From positions 1 through 61,519 of the IMG/VR virus record IMGVR_UViG_3300032213_001563: a stretch of 61,519 nucleotides of DNA. One strand, 5' to 3'. The stretch comes from a virus. Positions within the stretch are counted from its first letter, which is position 1, and every line of letters begins with the position of its first letter. The notes under the pieces are model-generated. The model did not search any database. It saw nothing but the letters and a program-made list of their open reading frames with translations, and was not told where the DNA came from. Shown here piece by piece: positions 23,201 to 30,047 of the stretch. The translations under genes were made by a program, and so were the position numbers.

Positions 23201-25968
23201 TGCGCCTTAATGAAGGAACTGATCTCGGTGCTGCTAGGCATGACGCCGTCTCTGAGCGCGTCCTCTTTGACGAGGGCTGCTGCTTTCAACTGATCGGGAG
23301 TCAGCGTTTTGAGCGCGCTGGCTTTACCCTGACGAGCCCCTGATGGAGTTCTCGCTTGAGTTTGTCCTGCTCCTTGCTGTTTAGCGGGCTGCCCTTGGAC
23401 AGGAGGAACGCTACTTGTTGGCGGCTCTTTTGCTTGGGTGTCATCGGATTCGGGGGTTCGGGGTTTCGGGGGTGCTGGCTTCGCCATCGCTAGTGGAGCT
23501 TCAGGCAAAGGCGCTGGAGCTACCGTGGTGCCCACGCCTCCCGGCGTTGGCTGTGGCCCTTCGGTAGCGTCCGTCGGTTCCGCTGGCGTAGGCACAGCGG
23601 GAGATTCTTGGGTAGGCGTAATGGCGGGGGCTTCGGCTTCTGGAGTAGCAGCGGGAGCGGGGGCCGTAGCGACAGGCTTCGGCGCAGGCGCGGCAGTGGA
23701 GACTGGCGCAGGAACCTCTGGAGTAGCAATGGGAGTAGGGGCTGGTGCCTCAGCTTCTGGAGTAGCAACAGGAGCAGGAGCCGGTGTAGGAGCAGGAGTA
23801 GCAACAGGAGCGGGAGTAGCGACGGGAGCTTCGCCCGCTTCAGCAAAAGGATCGGCAGCTTCAATGACAGGAGCGGATACTTCGGGCTCGGCCACCGGAA
23901 CCATTGCGTCAGGGTTCGCAGCGATCGCGGCGCGTAGCCCGTCAAGACGTTGCTGCATTTCCTGTAGTTCAACACCCTCACCAAAACTACTTGTTCTAGG
24001 AGTAGCATTGATCTTAGCTTCGAGCTCGCGAGCAACCACGGTTGCTTGCTGATAGGCTGGCTGTTGACCCAGGGCGGCTTCGGCGGCGCGCTGTGCTTCG
24101 GCGGCTTTCCTATCTAGATCTTCCTGGGTGATCGTGCTGATCTGTGCGTTAGCCTGTTCGCGAAGAACCGCTGCCGTGCTCGGAGCCCCAGCGGCTTCTA
24201 GTGAGTTGGCGGCGTCAAGTTGTTGTTGGACGACGGGGTTCTTCTTCGCCTCTTGACGGGCGGTGTACGCGTCCATCAATGAGTATGGCAATCTCATGCC
24301 TGCTCCTAGCAGTCCGCCAGCGGCGGCGGATTTCATCGTCTCAGTGACAATCTCTTCGACCGGCTTGCTTGGGTCGATAGCTACCTTGTCAACGACTTGG
24401 TTGATGAGCTCGTCAAGACCCTCTTCTGGGATTTCAGACAACGCTTCTTTGCCCAGGGATCTGCTGAAGAAAACAAACAGTCCGTCCTTAGCAACCTGAG
24501 CAGCTCTGCTGGCTTGAGGAGCCGCAAGGATTTCACCACCTGTTGCGCCAAATAGAGCGGTGAGGACCGCTGTGGTAGCGCCAGAGATAAGACCACGAGC
24601 TCTAGCCCCATCACGCGCTCTACGACGAGCTGCTTCAACAGCTTCTGGGGTCTGTTTATCGGCGGGGATCATGGAGAGTTCGTCTTTCAGGAACTCGTCA
24701 AAGTATTGATTAAACGCACCGCCTGCGCTTTGAAGACCGCCTGCAGCCGAAGCGGCGGCAACACCACCGGCTTTGGAGATAGCTGCTTGACGCGCCGTGA
24801 TCTTCGCGGCTGCTTCACCAGCAGCTTTCAAAGTCGCAGCTTCGGCAAGCGCCCCGGCACCGATACGGCCAGCCGTCGCAGCGGCAGCCGTGCGGCCAGC
24901 CGCACCAGCGGCAAGGCGTCCAGCCGCGACTAACCCACGACCAGCCGCACCAGCGGGGGCAGTCGCAAGAGAAGTGAACACCATAGAAGCCGCATCGGCT
25001 GCCAGAGTCGCTCCTCCGACTGCTTTAATGCCTGCGGCTAGATCTTGGCTCATCCTCCCAACGGTCTCGGCATTAGCATCGGTTTCTGCATCTTCCCAAC
25101 CAAGGAAGCGTTTAGCCCCGTAGTAAGCGCCGACCACCTCGCTAGCTCCGAGCAGCCCGCCTAGCTTTAGCTGAGTCCCAAGGTTAGAATACCACGACCC
25201 ATTCTCTTTTTGCCAACGCTCCATGATGTCAGCGTCGGTTAGGTTAGGCTCTCCTTCGCGGGCGTCTTTTTCAAACGCACGGAATTTGTCCATGCCCCCT
25301 AACCACCTGTCTTCAAAAGTCTGATCGACGGCGTCAATCTGAGACCTAAGAGTAGTGCCAACATCCTCACGGAGCCTGCGGCCCTTAACCAGAGTATCAA
25401 TCTTTTGCTCCTCGGTTAGGTTAGACTTAATGACGGACTCACGAAAGCGTGCTTTGTCAAGAGCTAGGGATGGGCTCGCGTAGAAGTTACCGTTCGCCAC
25501 ATGGAACTCGCGATCGTCATTGGCTACTTCTTCGACCGCTTTGAGGTCATCCTCATCAGCGACGGACACGGTCTCGTTGAGCTTTTCTAGTTCATCCCGC
25601 TCTTCAGGAGCCAGAAGCGCAACACCAGTACCGCCAAACTTACCCGCTTTTGATTCAAGCTCCTTCTTACGAGAAGCCAAGATAAGGCGATCCTGAGCTG
25701 CTTTGGGCTTTTCAGCGGCGGCTTCTTCGCCTGCCATGGCCACCGGAGAATCTCCGCGTAGCTCTGCAGCTTTGGTTTTGGAGAACTTCTGGAACCAGTC
25801 CCAGCTATCGTTGTCAAGGTTGTCGGTATCTTCGAGCGCCGCAGAACGATAGTCAGCCTGCCAATTATTGAACACGTCCTGACGCTGGGCTTTGTCAAGC
25901 GTTTGGAAAGCTTCGTTGGACTCAATCGTGCTCCAGTTAGGGAAATCAGAAAAAGATTTGGCGGGCAT
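14275..25968 (-). CDS. Giant 3897-aa multidomain virion protein
   Basis: This single open frame fills 19% of the window. Visible parts are an Ala-rich, partly hydrophobic segment (about 305-420), a Pro/Ala/Thr low-complexity linker (about 697-810), long coiled-coil helices throughout, a zincin-like motif LIHESSHAV (HESSH at 2403-2407) and another hydrophobic stretch near 3525-3555. It follows the tail genes, where podoviruses keep internal (ejection) proteins, and resembles the 'large polyvalent' proteins carried into cells by some phages. I saw no RNA polymerase motifs such as those of N4. Roles could include DNA ejection, envelope digestion or early host takeover. Confidence 0.75.
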   Translation of the reverse strand: MPAKSFSDFPNWSTIESNEAFQTLDKAQRQDVFNNWQADYRSAALEDTDNLDNDSWDWFQKFSKTKAAELRGDSPVAMAGEEAAAEKPKAAQDRLILASRKKELESKAGKFGGTGVALLAPEERDELEKLNETVSVADEDDLKAVEEVANDDREFHVANGNFYASPSLALDKARFRESVIKSNLTEEQKIDTLVKGRRLREDVGTTLRSQIDAVDQTFEDRWLGGMDKFRAFEKDAREGEPNLTDADIMERWQKENGSWYSNLGTQLKLGGLLGASEVVGAYYGAKRFLGWEDAETDANAETVGRMSQDLAAGIKAVGGATLAADAASMVFTSLATAPAGAAGRGLVAAGRLAAGAAGRTAAAATAGRIGAGALAEAATLKAAGEAAAKITARQAAISKAGGVAAASAAGGLQSAGGAFNQYFDEFLKDELSMIPADKQTPEAVEAARRRARDGARARGLISGATTAVLTALFGATGGEILAAPQASRAAQVAKDGLFVFFSRSLGKEALSEIPEEGLDELINQVVDKVAIDPSKPVEEIVTETMKSAAAGGLLGAGMRLPYSLMDAYTARQEAKKNPVVQQQLDAANSLEAAGAPSTAAVLREQANAQISTITQEDLDRKAAEAQRAAEAALGQQPAYQQATVVARELEAKINATPRTSSFGEGVELQEMQQRLDGLRAAIAANPDAMVPVAEPEVSAPVIEAADPFAEAGEAPVATPAPVATPAPTPAPAPVATPEAEAPAPTPIATPEVPAPVSTAAPAPKPVATAPAPAATPEAEAPAITPTQESPAVPTPAEPTDATEGPQPTPGGVGTTVAPAPLPEAPLAMAKPAPPKPRTPESDDTQAKEPPTSSVPPVQGQPAKQQGAGQTQARTPSGARQGKASALKTLTPDQLKAAALVKEDALRDGVMPSSTEISSFIKAQTTRGVSNNDPALKEIMEDLNRAWKETYPPEEGSPDGELTGSTYGSQMKPLSPSAEYTKSQGGPVPYKDVNGKRVGFFTNDPIITAKQINAGWEVTVPPTLSRSKIAPGIEVDANGVVTGAYDKTRGDAKITKAGEWTTLYKNSPKRQSRLDRLLRTGEKIAAKTGKTIDQLREELRTTSNIIAAGVSGGRELSIEAIAEFKADRAELIDQIMAMSKTANPQLPFIGTPEYVEKHAPESIPGEDVLLQEYLGISRQGDPAYVTIIGRFLNTGLYPEALKDRVTLIEGAVVNAATVKVRQLLKDNPELSPEEVSNKLIPLQITVRDVLKDFTGAEQTRRTIITGSLDDPLSTADRESAELGKDVIQQNFGKVDMSIDQQAAGDTPLTEEEVAALGAALQELNDGTPDEVSLLTLTGKPLQARQALADFQRNLKFKVGVDGELIYEHGPALNKDERRGLTNLLKDKTLVERISAMPNVARFFLDFAKLGRDALSKLTTRVGARRFTDEQLKTMDLAYIAAVVKVSDSSAAARIIKQASENLGLNSDSARGSIKEVFAVLARLTSDITPQVRVRGRTATSTEVAKARELEAQVTQEAIVMAAAGTVARLEQEISRLENEAAIAKDRLAEIRPTRETPVTPEIQKQANELNSRLSRINMAIKEASESLADARTQLKSLKPASPITQTVPPAVREAAKKKVDDAVKSAEAKAKATQTRMASPSPTKAVNAGLAMVQLTATPSNTTADQAGYRGQLSAIGLNQESDMATVAAAIRQLVNKENSGSPHFKALARIFNENPGLLDGLEGVQVIEDPALSSDVFVSNSQLVLNVAAMTPTLDGTPRGPEALLRGLLTHATSELTTPGKLLNATQSKALATLDELRQEAVLVERSTRPGGMEARFTDALKDTPSFVQAMLTSPEFGEMLRTHKTGIKVPKLVSLWSRFWSTIGELLTGKPTKRGSSLHAGLMAAGSLMVNSPNQGKRFLDLLKAVLNNPEIAFPKSRTAGVKEVSHVAKVREAVDLANSPASTNTVEARLLGDDSAAADPEGIAETNIGLLPESDVPVEEATPLAESVVEVAEDGVKKPLDFAPFLRAAKVKTGREIKMVAGGPGIPSQPLFVSRDRSDTAVYVNEEALTELVGSLRSRGLDAQGITTYLNALLDREASTLAILQRFSDGELIDTAESLSPETRHRIIRQVYGLTPEDPNYLAYFARGTSSSTPDGAAGMVQLGADYYRMMRQVSENGHTTEDILEMMSASSGTLARTIAFLRASARQFLTWWRAYGDINATKAILNIESFLDAMGVGSKNSLSVALPARPNNSEIPDIYARKTGKSAKQARDDMAEAEMLRQAMRSGAREAFDGKTPETTPLSEEDATKFVLEELGLVDGDPASVRAALSAIANMEGVDPARRKVAEYLAAHADVATLRGLSLCVGAKQAVNGNQIVRPSGAYDPNEHTISLNLSFVKPEFKGTMQSTLTKAWIIETLIHESSHAVTSIAYNNYLLGKVSEPVKQAFDELDKLRKSAAEFAKTTPESDEFAYQLADTEEFIAGVLADTRFSSWLATLPPSVGADVAAAEGRPNFIQRILSKLYQAVFPDLPRDSALEKSLDRVFNIAENPQVVIQPGVMPAAYGQFPPAESTEFAQKAAQEEASVLVNVSRNPDTTNPPVIGDGINELAAQVAKSDMEMMSSLPEAETKYSLAPVRTIPGTVTGVLKVTQALRGSLPAMPTKVAEYLKESTYFSSTKEIDLKQVEAQIGAKLASLSSASDFSALDASVAGGVYDLTDVQRFLARVVIVQALNRRVQDLTTAMAKTPTPGGLVLLQDLEDQAKLQGRSLQDVASTSGRMLAAAKLAQELFNPKTAGATYKDAVDKGSREKLPKDAKDLFPELKKDADASAEDAVKKSPLLKKIIEAVTKAAGGSPAEVKLLADLLDSLDRLAAGEPDISIPEQMAEWVSDKMVGMVDGKIRGQVKKAAEAAGISEKSFFEEYSDEVKRLVAIRINEALAEIEPPSPELTPAQQEAAKKEALKRSIRELAASITEFAPSVEDALNKSKAKLLASLAAPKDASPEALKQYEAAKAAIEAMEFDLVPLSMAANIVRKSIDMREQIYLSITERNATVANLAGMISSTAGLNEEQSRKVAEAFKTAYEAELNRRIQRTLVSYARSRSDFAERDNTKRFSRSEKFLRLARLGGLRQEEFYNAMAVEFGLPSYDPVIADELDREANRIMSMPLGSVQRNDAVQELNARVVSELHKSLIAAYGFKSLVKSGTLRSTYLAAIPVAMWKSGVLSGFGTAEVNAGYGMVQTLMDLGFNSVAYAVKAKDPRLAASNLLTMMKAATWVLDPVARPEVWNEMNRAARTGRSRFASEASESLLILERDIPVIDLPFIKSLMTAKKNFYKLLGRIGAVIDATVSVPSSIARQRLAINYVLTMNGADQATMKKIMRESFTPDEAAAREIEMILASEREQFRNSPRPDLAMKSRRAQLLEQRRERLYNELAIDLDATAKENFMDASRESARFANLSNNPTGLSGWLFDGILGWVERKTGGLSSVVVSFTRSMGNLMDFSLALSFPLGLVSFGRAFNASPSSWFFSEDNNYRRARVESGSINQYKLLAQGFFALATQLTLGAFYKAGLEDEMEGRVPWLMVYGKGYPDSERNRQLRYRQPRWAPYTLKMGDAYISWKDIPGFNLFFGALAALTDDRMVSSQKDPTKIRALESSINASVAFIKAVTVKNSLQGLAQVGEILSDNPQAEATSARNLVDMGVNFVAGATNPRLVGNVASMASGLLDGGEYALPDTRHSLDARGLATALISTLPANEFYGESLGRPNMVNSMGRPVTNFWYAPMTKRILPMTADDGYDPVMTPLVSAGLFLSPPKGSDMRFKTYVKGSDEIDEEGGLLSSFPPEVEIDALRLFGEQVTMMLPPDTIKALTDLAAEGNEGREAAQKEVKKISEDAKEYVQSVIQERIYAREIAPHWEEK

Positions 25969-26006
25969 ATCCGGGGACTATGCACGCCTAACGACAACCA
26001 TCAAGG

Positions 26007-27008
26007 TTATTCCTTTCTTGCTGGCGCGCCCCCGGTTCCCCCGAGGCGCAGGCTCTTAATGTAGTCTGCGACTTCATCGACGGGGTTCACGCTACCAGAA
26101 TAGAGGCGGTCGCGTTCCGCTTCTAACTTAGTCCTTTCTTCTTTGGAGAGAGTCCTGCTCTCCAGTCGCTCGTTAATAGACCTTAGTTGAGCGTTCATCC
26201 TAGCCGTTGGGGTAGCCTGTTGTTCTAGCATACCAAGCTTGGCGTCAGTGTAGTCCCCAAACTTGCCACCATCCTTTTTCTTGAGAGCCCCAATTTCTTC
26301 AGGGGTGACGCCGAATCCCAAAAGTTTCTTCTTGCGCAAGCCCTGAGCTCTCTTGCGAGTAATGTCTTCGGTAAGCTTGGCCAAGCCTGCTGGAACCTTA
26401 GACGGATTTGCTTCACGCTCTTTACGGATCGCCTCAAATTGAGGGTTAAACTCAGCCATAAACTGGTCGTCTTCTAGCTCGTCAGCAGCTTTCAATGCGA
26501 GACGCTCGGTATCCTCCAGATTTCTGCGGGCGGCGGCGCGCTCTTCGCTGTCAATCTGATCTTGTCTCCGCCGCTGCTCTTCCTCTAGGTTTAGTTTATC
26601 ACGAGCGGCTTGCTCACTCGTACGGATTTGCTCGCTACGGGCACCGCCAGCGAGGTCCAGGAATGACCGAACCTGCTGAGAAGCAAGGGCATTAGCCGCT
26701 CCAGGTTCCGCCATGATGCGGCTGAGGTTGGTAAAGTAGTCTGGTTTGGTAGGGTCAAGCTGCGTCAAGCGCGGCATGAGGGCTGCGGCAGCAGCTTCTT
26801 CGGCTTTACGGCGAGCCTCCGCGTCACGAGCGCGCAGGTTTTGCTCTTCATTCAAAAGCAATCCTTGCTCTTGCCCTGCCAACGACAACGCGTTCTTGCG
26901 AGTCTCCGAAGCAGCACGGTAGAACTCGGGCACAACAACACCTGCCGCACGCGACGTGAGGTAGGTGGGCTGCGGGGTTGCGGGGTTGAGCCAGTCAGCG
27001 ATTGCCAT
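26007..27008 (-). CDS. Coiled-coil protein, putative internal virion protein
   Basis: This 333-aa protein is dominated by charged helices (LLLNEEQNLRARDAEARRKA, KLNLEEEQRRRQDQIDSEER) with Ala-rich turns. There is no signal peptide or transmembrane segment. It lies 38 nt upstream of the giant protein gene and downstream of the tail genes, matching where T7-like phages keep their internal core proteins. Function is inferred from position and shape only. Confidence 0.6.
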   Translation of the reverse strand: MAIADWLNPATPQPTYLTSRAAGVVVPEFYRAASETRKNALSLAGQEQGLLLNEEQNLRARDAEARRKAEEAAAAALMPRLTQLDPTKPDYFTNLSRIMAEPGAANALASQQVRSFLDLAGGARSEQIRTSEQAARDKLNLEEEQRRRQDQIDSEERAAARRNLEDTERLALKAADELEDDQFMAEFNPQFEAIRKEREANPSKVPAGLAKLTEDITRKRAQGLRKKKLLGFGVTPEEIGALKKKDGGKFGDYTDAKLGMLEQQATPTARMNAQLRSINERLESRTLSKEERTKLEAERDRLYSGSVNPVDEVADYIKSLRLGGTGGAPARKE

Positions 27009-27020
27009 AGGAAGGGAAAA

Positions 27021-27761
27021 TTAAGTGATTCGACGATTTCTGGAAAGGGTTGCAGCGGTGCTCTTAGCTGCGGCGAGCTTCTTATCTTTAGCCTCCCGCA
27101 GCTTCTTCTGCTCAGGAGTCTCTTCCTCCGCGCCTGGAGAAGACAGTTCTAGCAAACGGTTAGCCTCGTCGGTGTCATCCACCTTAACCCTTCCAGCCTT
27201 CATGGCGTTGCTCAGAGTTTGACGGGGCGACTGAATAACTTTGACTTCTGGCTTGGCTGGTTGCGCGGTGCTGCCAGGAGTAGTTTCTCCACCAGCGGCG
27301 GGTTTAGTTCCTGCGGCATCAGTTCCTCCACCAGCGGGAGGCATCGGAGCATCGGTGATATTGCCAGCCTCATCCATCACCTTCTTGCCAGCGTTGGCGG
27401 TGTTGAACTGATCCCGCTTGGCGGCGAACGATCCATCGGCTTTGGCGGTGGCGATACGAGCCTCACGGGTCTGGCCCATCACATTAGGGATCTGGCTGCG
27501 CATCTGGTTTGACAGAGCCTCGCGGGAGGCAACGCGTCCGGTGGCGATCGAGGCAACATCTTCCGCAGAACCCGTCATACCGGCGGACATGCCTTCAGTG
27601 TCAAGGGCGTTGGAGAACGAGAGCGCCTTCTCATAGTTCTTCTCCTTCTTGGCTTGGCGTAATCCCTTGCGCATGAGGGAAGTGCGAGCGCGGTTAGCAG
27701 CGGTTTCGCGGGTGACTTCGCGGTCCATGCCAAGAGTGTAGCGAGATGCGGGGATAGCCAT
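27021..27761 (-). CDS. Putative internal virion protein, 246 aa
   Basis: The N-terminal part is basic and helical (NRARTSLMRKGLRQAKKEKN), the middle is Gly/Met/Ser-rich, and a Pro/Gly/Ala linker (about 140-170) leads to a charged C-terminus (TPEQKKLREAKDKKLAAAKS). The composition is like small T7-type internal proteins, but no family is recognised. It starts 1 nt after the tail gene's stop and belongs to the same tight operon. Confidence 0.55.
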   Translation of the reverse strand: MAIPASRYTLGMDREVTRETAANRARTSLMRKGLRQAKKEKNYEKALSFSNALDTEGMSAGMTGSAEDVASIATGRVASREALSNQMRSQIPNVMGQTREARIATAKADGSFAAKRDQFNTANAGKKVMDEAGNITDAPMPPAGGGTDAAGTKPAAGGETTPGSTAQPAKPEVKVIQSPRQTLSNAMKAGRVKVDDTDEANRLLELSSPGAEEETPEQKKLREAKDKKLAAAKSTAATLSRNRRIT

Positions 27762-27762
27762 A

Positions 27763-28695
27763 TTAGTAGGAAGTGCGGAGTCCTGGGGAACCGTAGTTGA
27801 AGGAAGGGATTACGCGGGCCTTGCCGCGCAGACGGCGAAGCTCAGCGTTCAGCAAAGCGTAAGCTTGATCAAAATGGGCGATGGAGCTGTCAAGGTCTGA
27901 CTGATCCTCCAAACGGAGGGCGATCAATCCATGCTTCAGCGCGCCCACATTGCTAGGAATTACTAAATCGTCTTCGTTTAGTAGATCCACATGGCGGCGG
28001 CTGCATAGCACGGTGATTGTGCAGTTACTCGGGATCGACCCGACTTTGTAGCGGCGGTAGCTAGGGTCGGTTTCTCCTGGCTCGTAGTAGCCTAGTTCCA
28101 TGGTGCCGGAACGCAGCGTGCAGGGCTTGCTCATCAGGGGGAGCGTCAAGCTTTCGACGACAGAGATGGAGCCCGTGAAGTTGTTGTCGCCCGAAGCCAG
28201 GGTAATACGTAGGCCATCCTGGCCGTCAGGGCTGAAAAGTCGATTGCCGTCCGCGTCATAACCACGCAAGACGGCCTGCCCGCCGATACCGGCATCGTTA
28301 GCCGCAACGCGAAGATAGACGACGGCTGCTTCGGTCAGATCGGTGTGCGTGCAAACCTCGCTCATTTCCACAACCGAAGACATGGTGCGGTCAAAGTCAT
28401 AAGACCCCGGCCCGACTTCGTTGAACTCATGGGCTAGGGCGAAGATTCGGCGCGGGGATTGATTGGACACGCGCAACCCCAGCAACGCGGAAGCCCGGCG
28501 CGGTAGGGTGATGTAGCCGTTAGGCGCGGAGATGTCGGCCTGGAACTCAGATTTCGCCCATAACCCACTGTCAATGAACCGTTGGCCCACCTGATTCAGG
28601 TAGCGAAGGAACTTTTCGTCCATGGGGTTACTCGCGTCCACATGCTCGTAGAGCAGGTCACGGGCTTTGGCAACGGTCAGGCGAGCGGAGGACAT
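27763..28695 (-). CDS. Tail adaptor-like structural protein
   Basis: Using the ATG at 28695 this is 310 aa (MSSARLTVAKARDLLYEHVD). An upstream TTG at 28827 keeps the frame open but overlaps the preceding gene by about 100 nt. The N-terminal helices and LNQVGQRFIDSGLWAKSE, followed by beta-rich domains and a helical end (DQAYALLNAELRRLRGKARV), resemble podovirus head-tail connector or tail-tube-type proteins placed before the internal proteins. The exact position in the particle is not known. Confidence 0.55.
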   Translation of the reverse strand: MSSARLTVAKARDLLYEHVDASNPMDEKFLRYLNQVGQRFIDSGLWAKSEFQADISAPNGYITLPRRASALLGLRVSNQSPRRIFALAHEFNEVGPGSYDFDRTMSSVVEMSEVCTHTDLTEAAVVYLRVAANDAGIGGQAVLRGYDADGNRLFSPDGQDGLRITLASGDNNFTGSISVVESLTLPLMSKPCTLRSGTMELGYYEPGETDPSYRRYKVGSIPSNCTITVLCSRRHVDLLNEDDLVIPSNVGALKHGLIALRLEDQSDLDSSIAHFDQAYALLNAELRRLRGKARVIPSFNYGSPGLRTSY

Positions 28696-28726
28696 AGCGG
28701 CAAAGTAATTGGTTGTCAGGGTTTCG

Positions 28727-29665
28727 TCAAACCTTTCGGTAAGCGACGACCCCGATACTGCCGCCGCTAGACCCTCCTCTAAATACAGGTGCGGAAAAGA
28801 AACCTGCAACCGTCGGCTGGAAACCAATCTTTAAGTAACGTGAAACCGGGGCGGCAGTAGCTGATGCTGTTAGGTATGGTAGTCCAGTATCGGCGTCGAT
28901 GGCTGTGTAAGACGGGCCTTGCGAAGCATCGTCTTGGCGAATGACCAAAATATACGATCCGATATTTAACCCCTTGTTATACTCGATCGGAAGTCCACGG
29001 TTTTGACGGTCAAGCACATAACTTGGGGAGTACCCTCGAATTGACAGGCTCATCCCAATAGTAGTTGAAGTCGTGCCCTGATAATTTGGGGGACTCTGTT
29101 CTTCGTCGATAGACTCAAGAGAAGAGAAAGCCCCAGCGGTAATGACTGACTTTGGCAGCACAGGGGCATTCTTAATACTGAACAGATCATCGGGGCCGAA
29201 AGGAGCTAGATCAAGAGTCCCAGCATAATAGATACTACTATACCCTGCTGGCATTCCTGGGGTCTGTACTGTTGCGTTGGGATTATTAAACGCCGCTAAG
29301 CTATTTTCACCTTGGCCTCCGTACTCGCCACTATTTAGGTAGCTCGGCCCAATTAACGGAACAAGTCCAGATTGTTCGATGACCGTGTAACCTTCCGCCA
29401 CTTTAACGGGCTTCTTGTCTTCACCAATCACATAAACAGCCTCAACAGATGTGGTGCGTCCAATGTCTGCCCAAAGCACAGGCACGAACTCAAGGGGCTC
29501 TGGGGGAGGAGCCGGAGCGCCAGCCGGGGCCACCGCCACCATCTGACCGTTAGGGCTATCCCATACTTCCACGCCATCGCCGTTGGTAATACGCAAGCGA
29601 TCCTCCCACTCGGCGATGCGCTCGGCGGCGGCTTCGATAACTTCGCGGGCTTGGGTAGGGCTCAT
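28727..29665 (-). CDS. Virion-region protein, 312 aa
   Basis: After a short helical start (TQAREVIEAAAERIAEWEDR) the protein becomes Pro-rich, then strongly beta-like with many Gly, Ser, Thr and Tyr (YSSIYYAGTLDLAPFGPDDL), ending GGSSGGSIGVVAYRKV. This fits a tail appendage or receptor-contact protein. The start overlaps the upstream small gene by 4 nt. No family is recognised. Confidence 0.55.
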   Translation of the reverse strand: MSPTQAREVIEAAAERIAEWEDRLRITNGDGVEVWDSPNGQMVAVAPAGAPAPPPEPLEFVPVLWADIGRTTSVEAVYVIGEDKKPVKVAEGYTVIEQSGLVPLIGPSYLNSGEYGGQGENSLAAFNNPNATVQTPGMPAGYSSIYYAGTLDLAPFGPDDLFSIKNAPVLPKSVITAGAFSSLESIDEEQSPPNYQGTTSTTIGMSLSIRGYSPSYVLDRQNRGLPIEYNKGLNIGSYILVIRQDDASQGPSYTAIDADTGLPYLTASATAAPVSRYLKIGFQPTVAGFFSAPVFRGGSSGGSIGVVAYRKV

Positions 29666-29844
29666 GGTTTGTCTCGGACTACAACAAAGGGGAACCCGGA
29701 ATGGGCGATCGTATTACCGTCGGCGGGGAGCACATTACCAATGCGCTGCACCGCCTCGTCAATCATTGATGTGACGATGCGCAACACTTCATTGGCCTGG
29801 GCTTCCGGCCCGGCTTTCCCGTCGAGAAGTTCGTCGGAGGTCAT
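29662..29844 (-). CDS. Small protein between tail genes, 60 aa
   Basis: This encodes 60 residues, helical in the first half (ANEVLRIVTSMIDEAVQRIG) and with a beta-like end (HSGFPFVVVRDKP). It overlaps both neighbours by 4 nt (ATGA), strong support for real translation. Its role may be assembly of the adjacent virion proteins; nothing more is visible. Confidence 0.5.
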   Translation of the reverse strand: MTSDELLDGKAGPEAQANEVLRIVTSMIDEAVQRIGNVLPADGNTIAHSGFPFVVVRDKP

Positions 29845-30047
29845 TGCTGTAGGAAAATGAATTGCTCGTTGAGCCCTGACATAGATCCCACACGCCCTGC
29901 ACCAAAGACGCGGAACATGCCGAAAGTTGAGTCAATATGCTGCTCAACAACCGTCTTCAGTGCAGCGAACTGCGCATCACCTCCAGCACCCCCATTCAGG
30001 GTTTCTAGGAGTGAAGGTTGCGGGGTTGGCTCAGGTTCTTCGATCAT
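29841..30047 (-). CDS. Small protein between tail genes, 68 aa
   Basis: The chosen ATG at 30047 overlaps the adhesin gene's stop (ATGA) and gives MIEEPEPTPQPSLLETLNGG, followed by a helix and a Gly/Phe-rich end. A slightly longer frame starts at 30062. The chain of 4-nt overlaps from 30047 to 29662 suggests a tightly coupled set. No recognised family. Confidence 0.5.
   Translation of the reverse strand: MIEEPEPTPQPSLLETLNGGAGGDAQFAALKTVVEQHIDSTFGMFRVFGAGRVGSMSGLNEQFIFLQQ

Noticed and set aside
23438-24052. Gly/Ala/Ser-rich plus-strand frame opposite the giant gene
   Set aside because: It is the complement of the Pro/Ala/Thr linker of the giant protein. Low-complexity coding DNA leaves the opposite strand open.
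14275-25968. Giant protein as an N4-type virion RNA polymerase
   Set aside because: Size and position are suggestive, but I could not find the conserved catalytic motifs of single-subunit RNA polymerases.
28696-28827. Longer start (TTG 28827) for the tail adaptor-like gene
   Set aside because: It would overlap the preceding gene by about 100 nt. The ATG at 28695 gives normal spacing and a typical leader.
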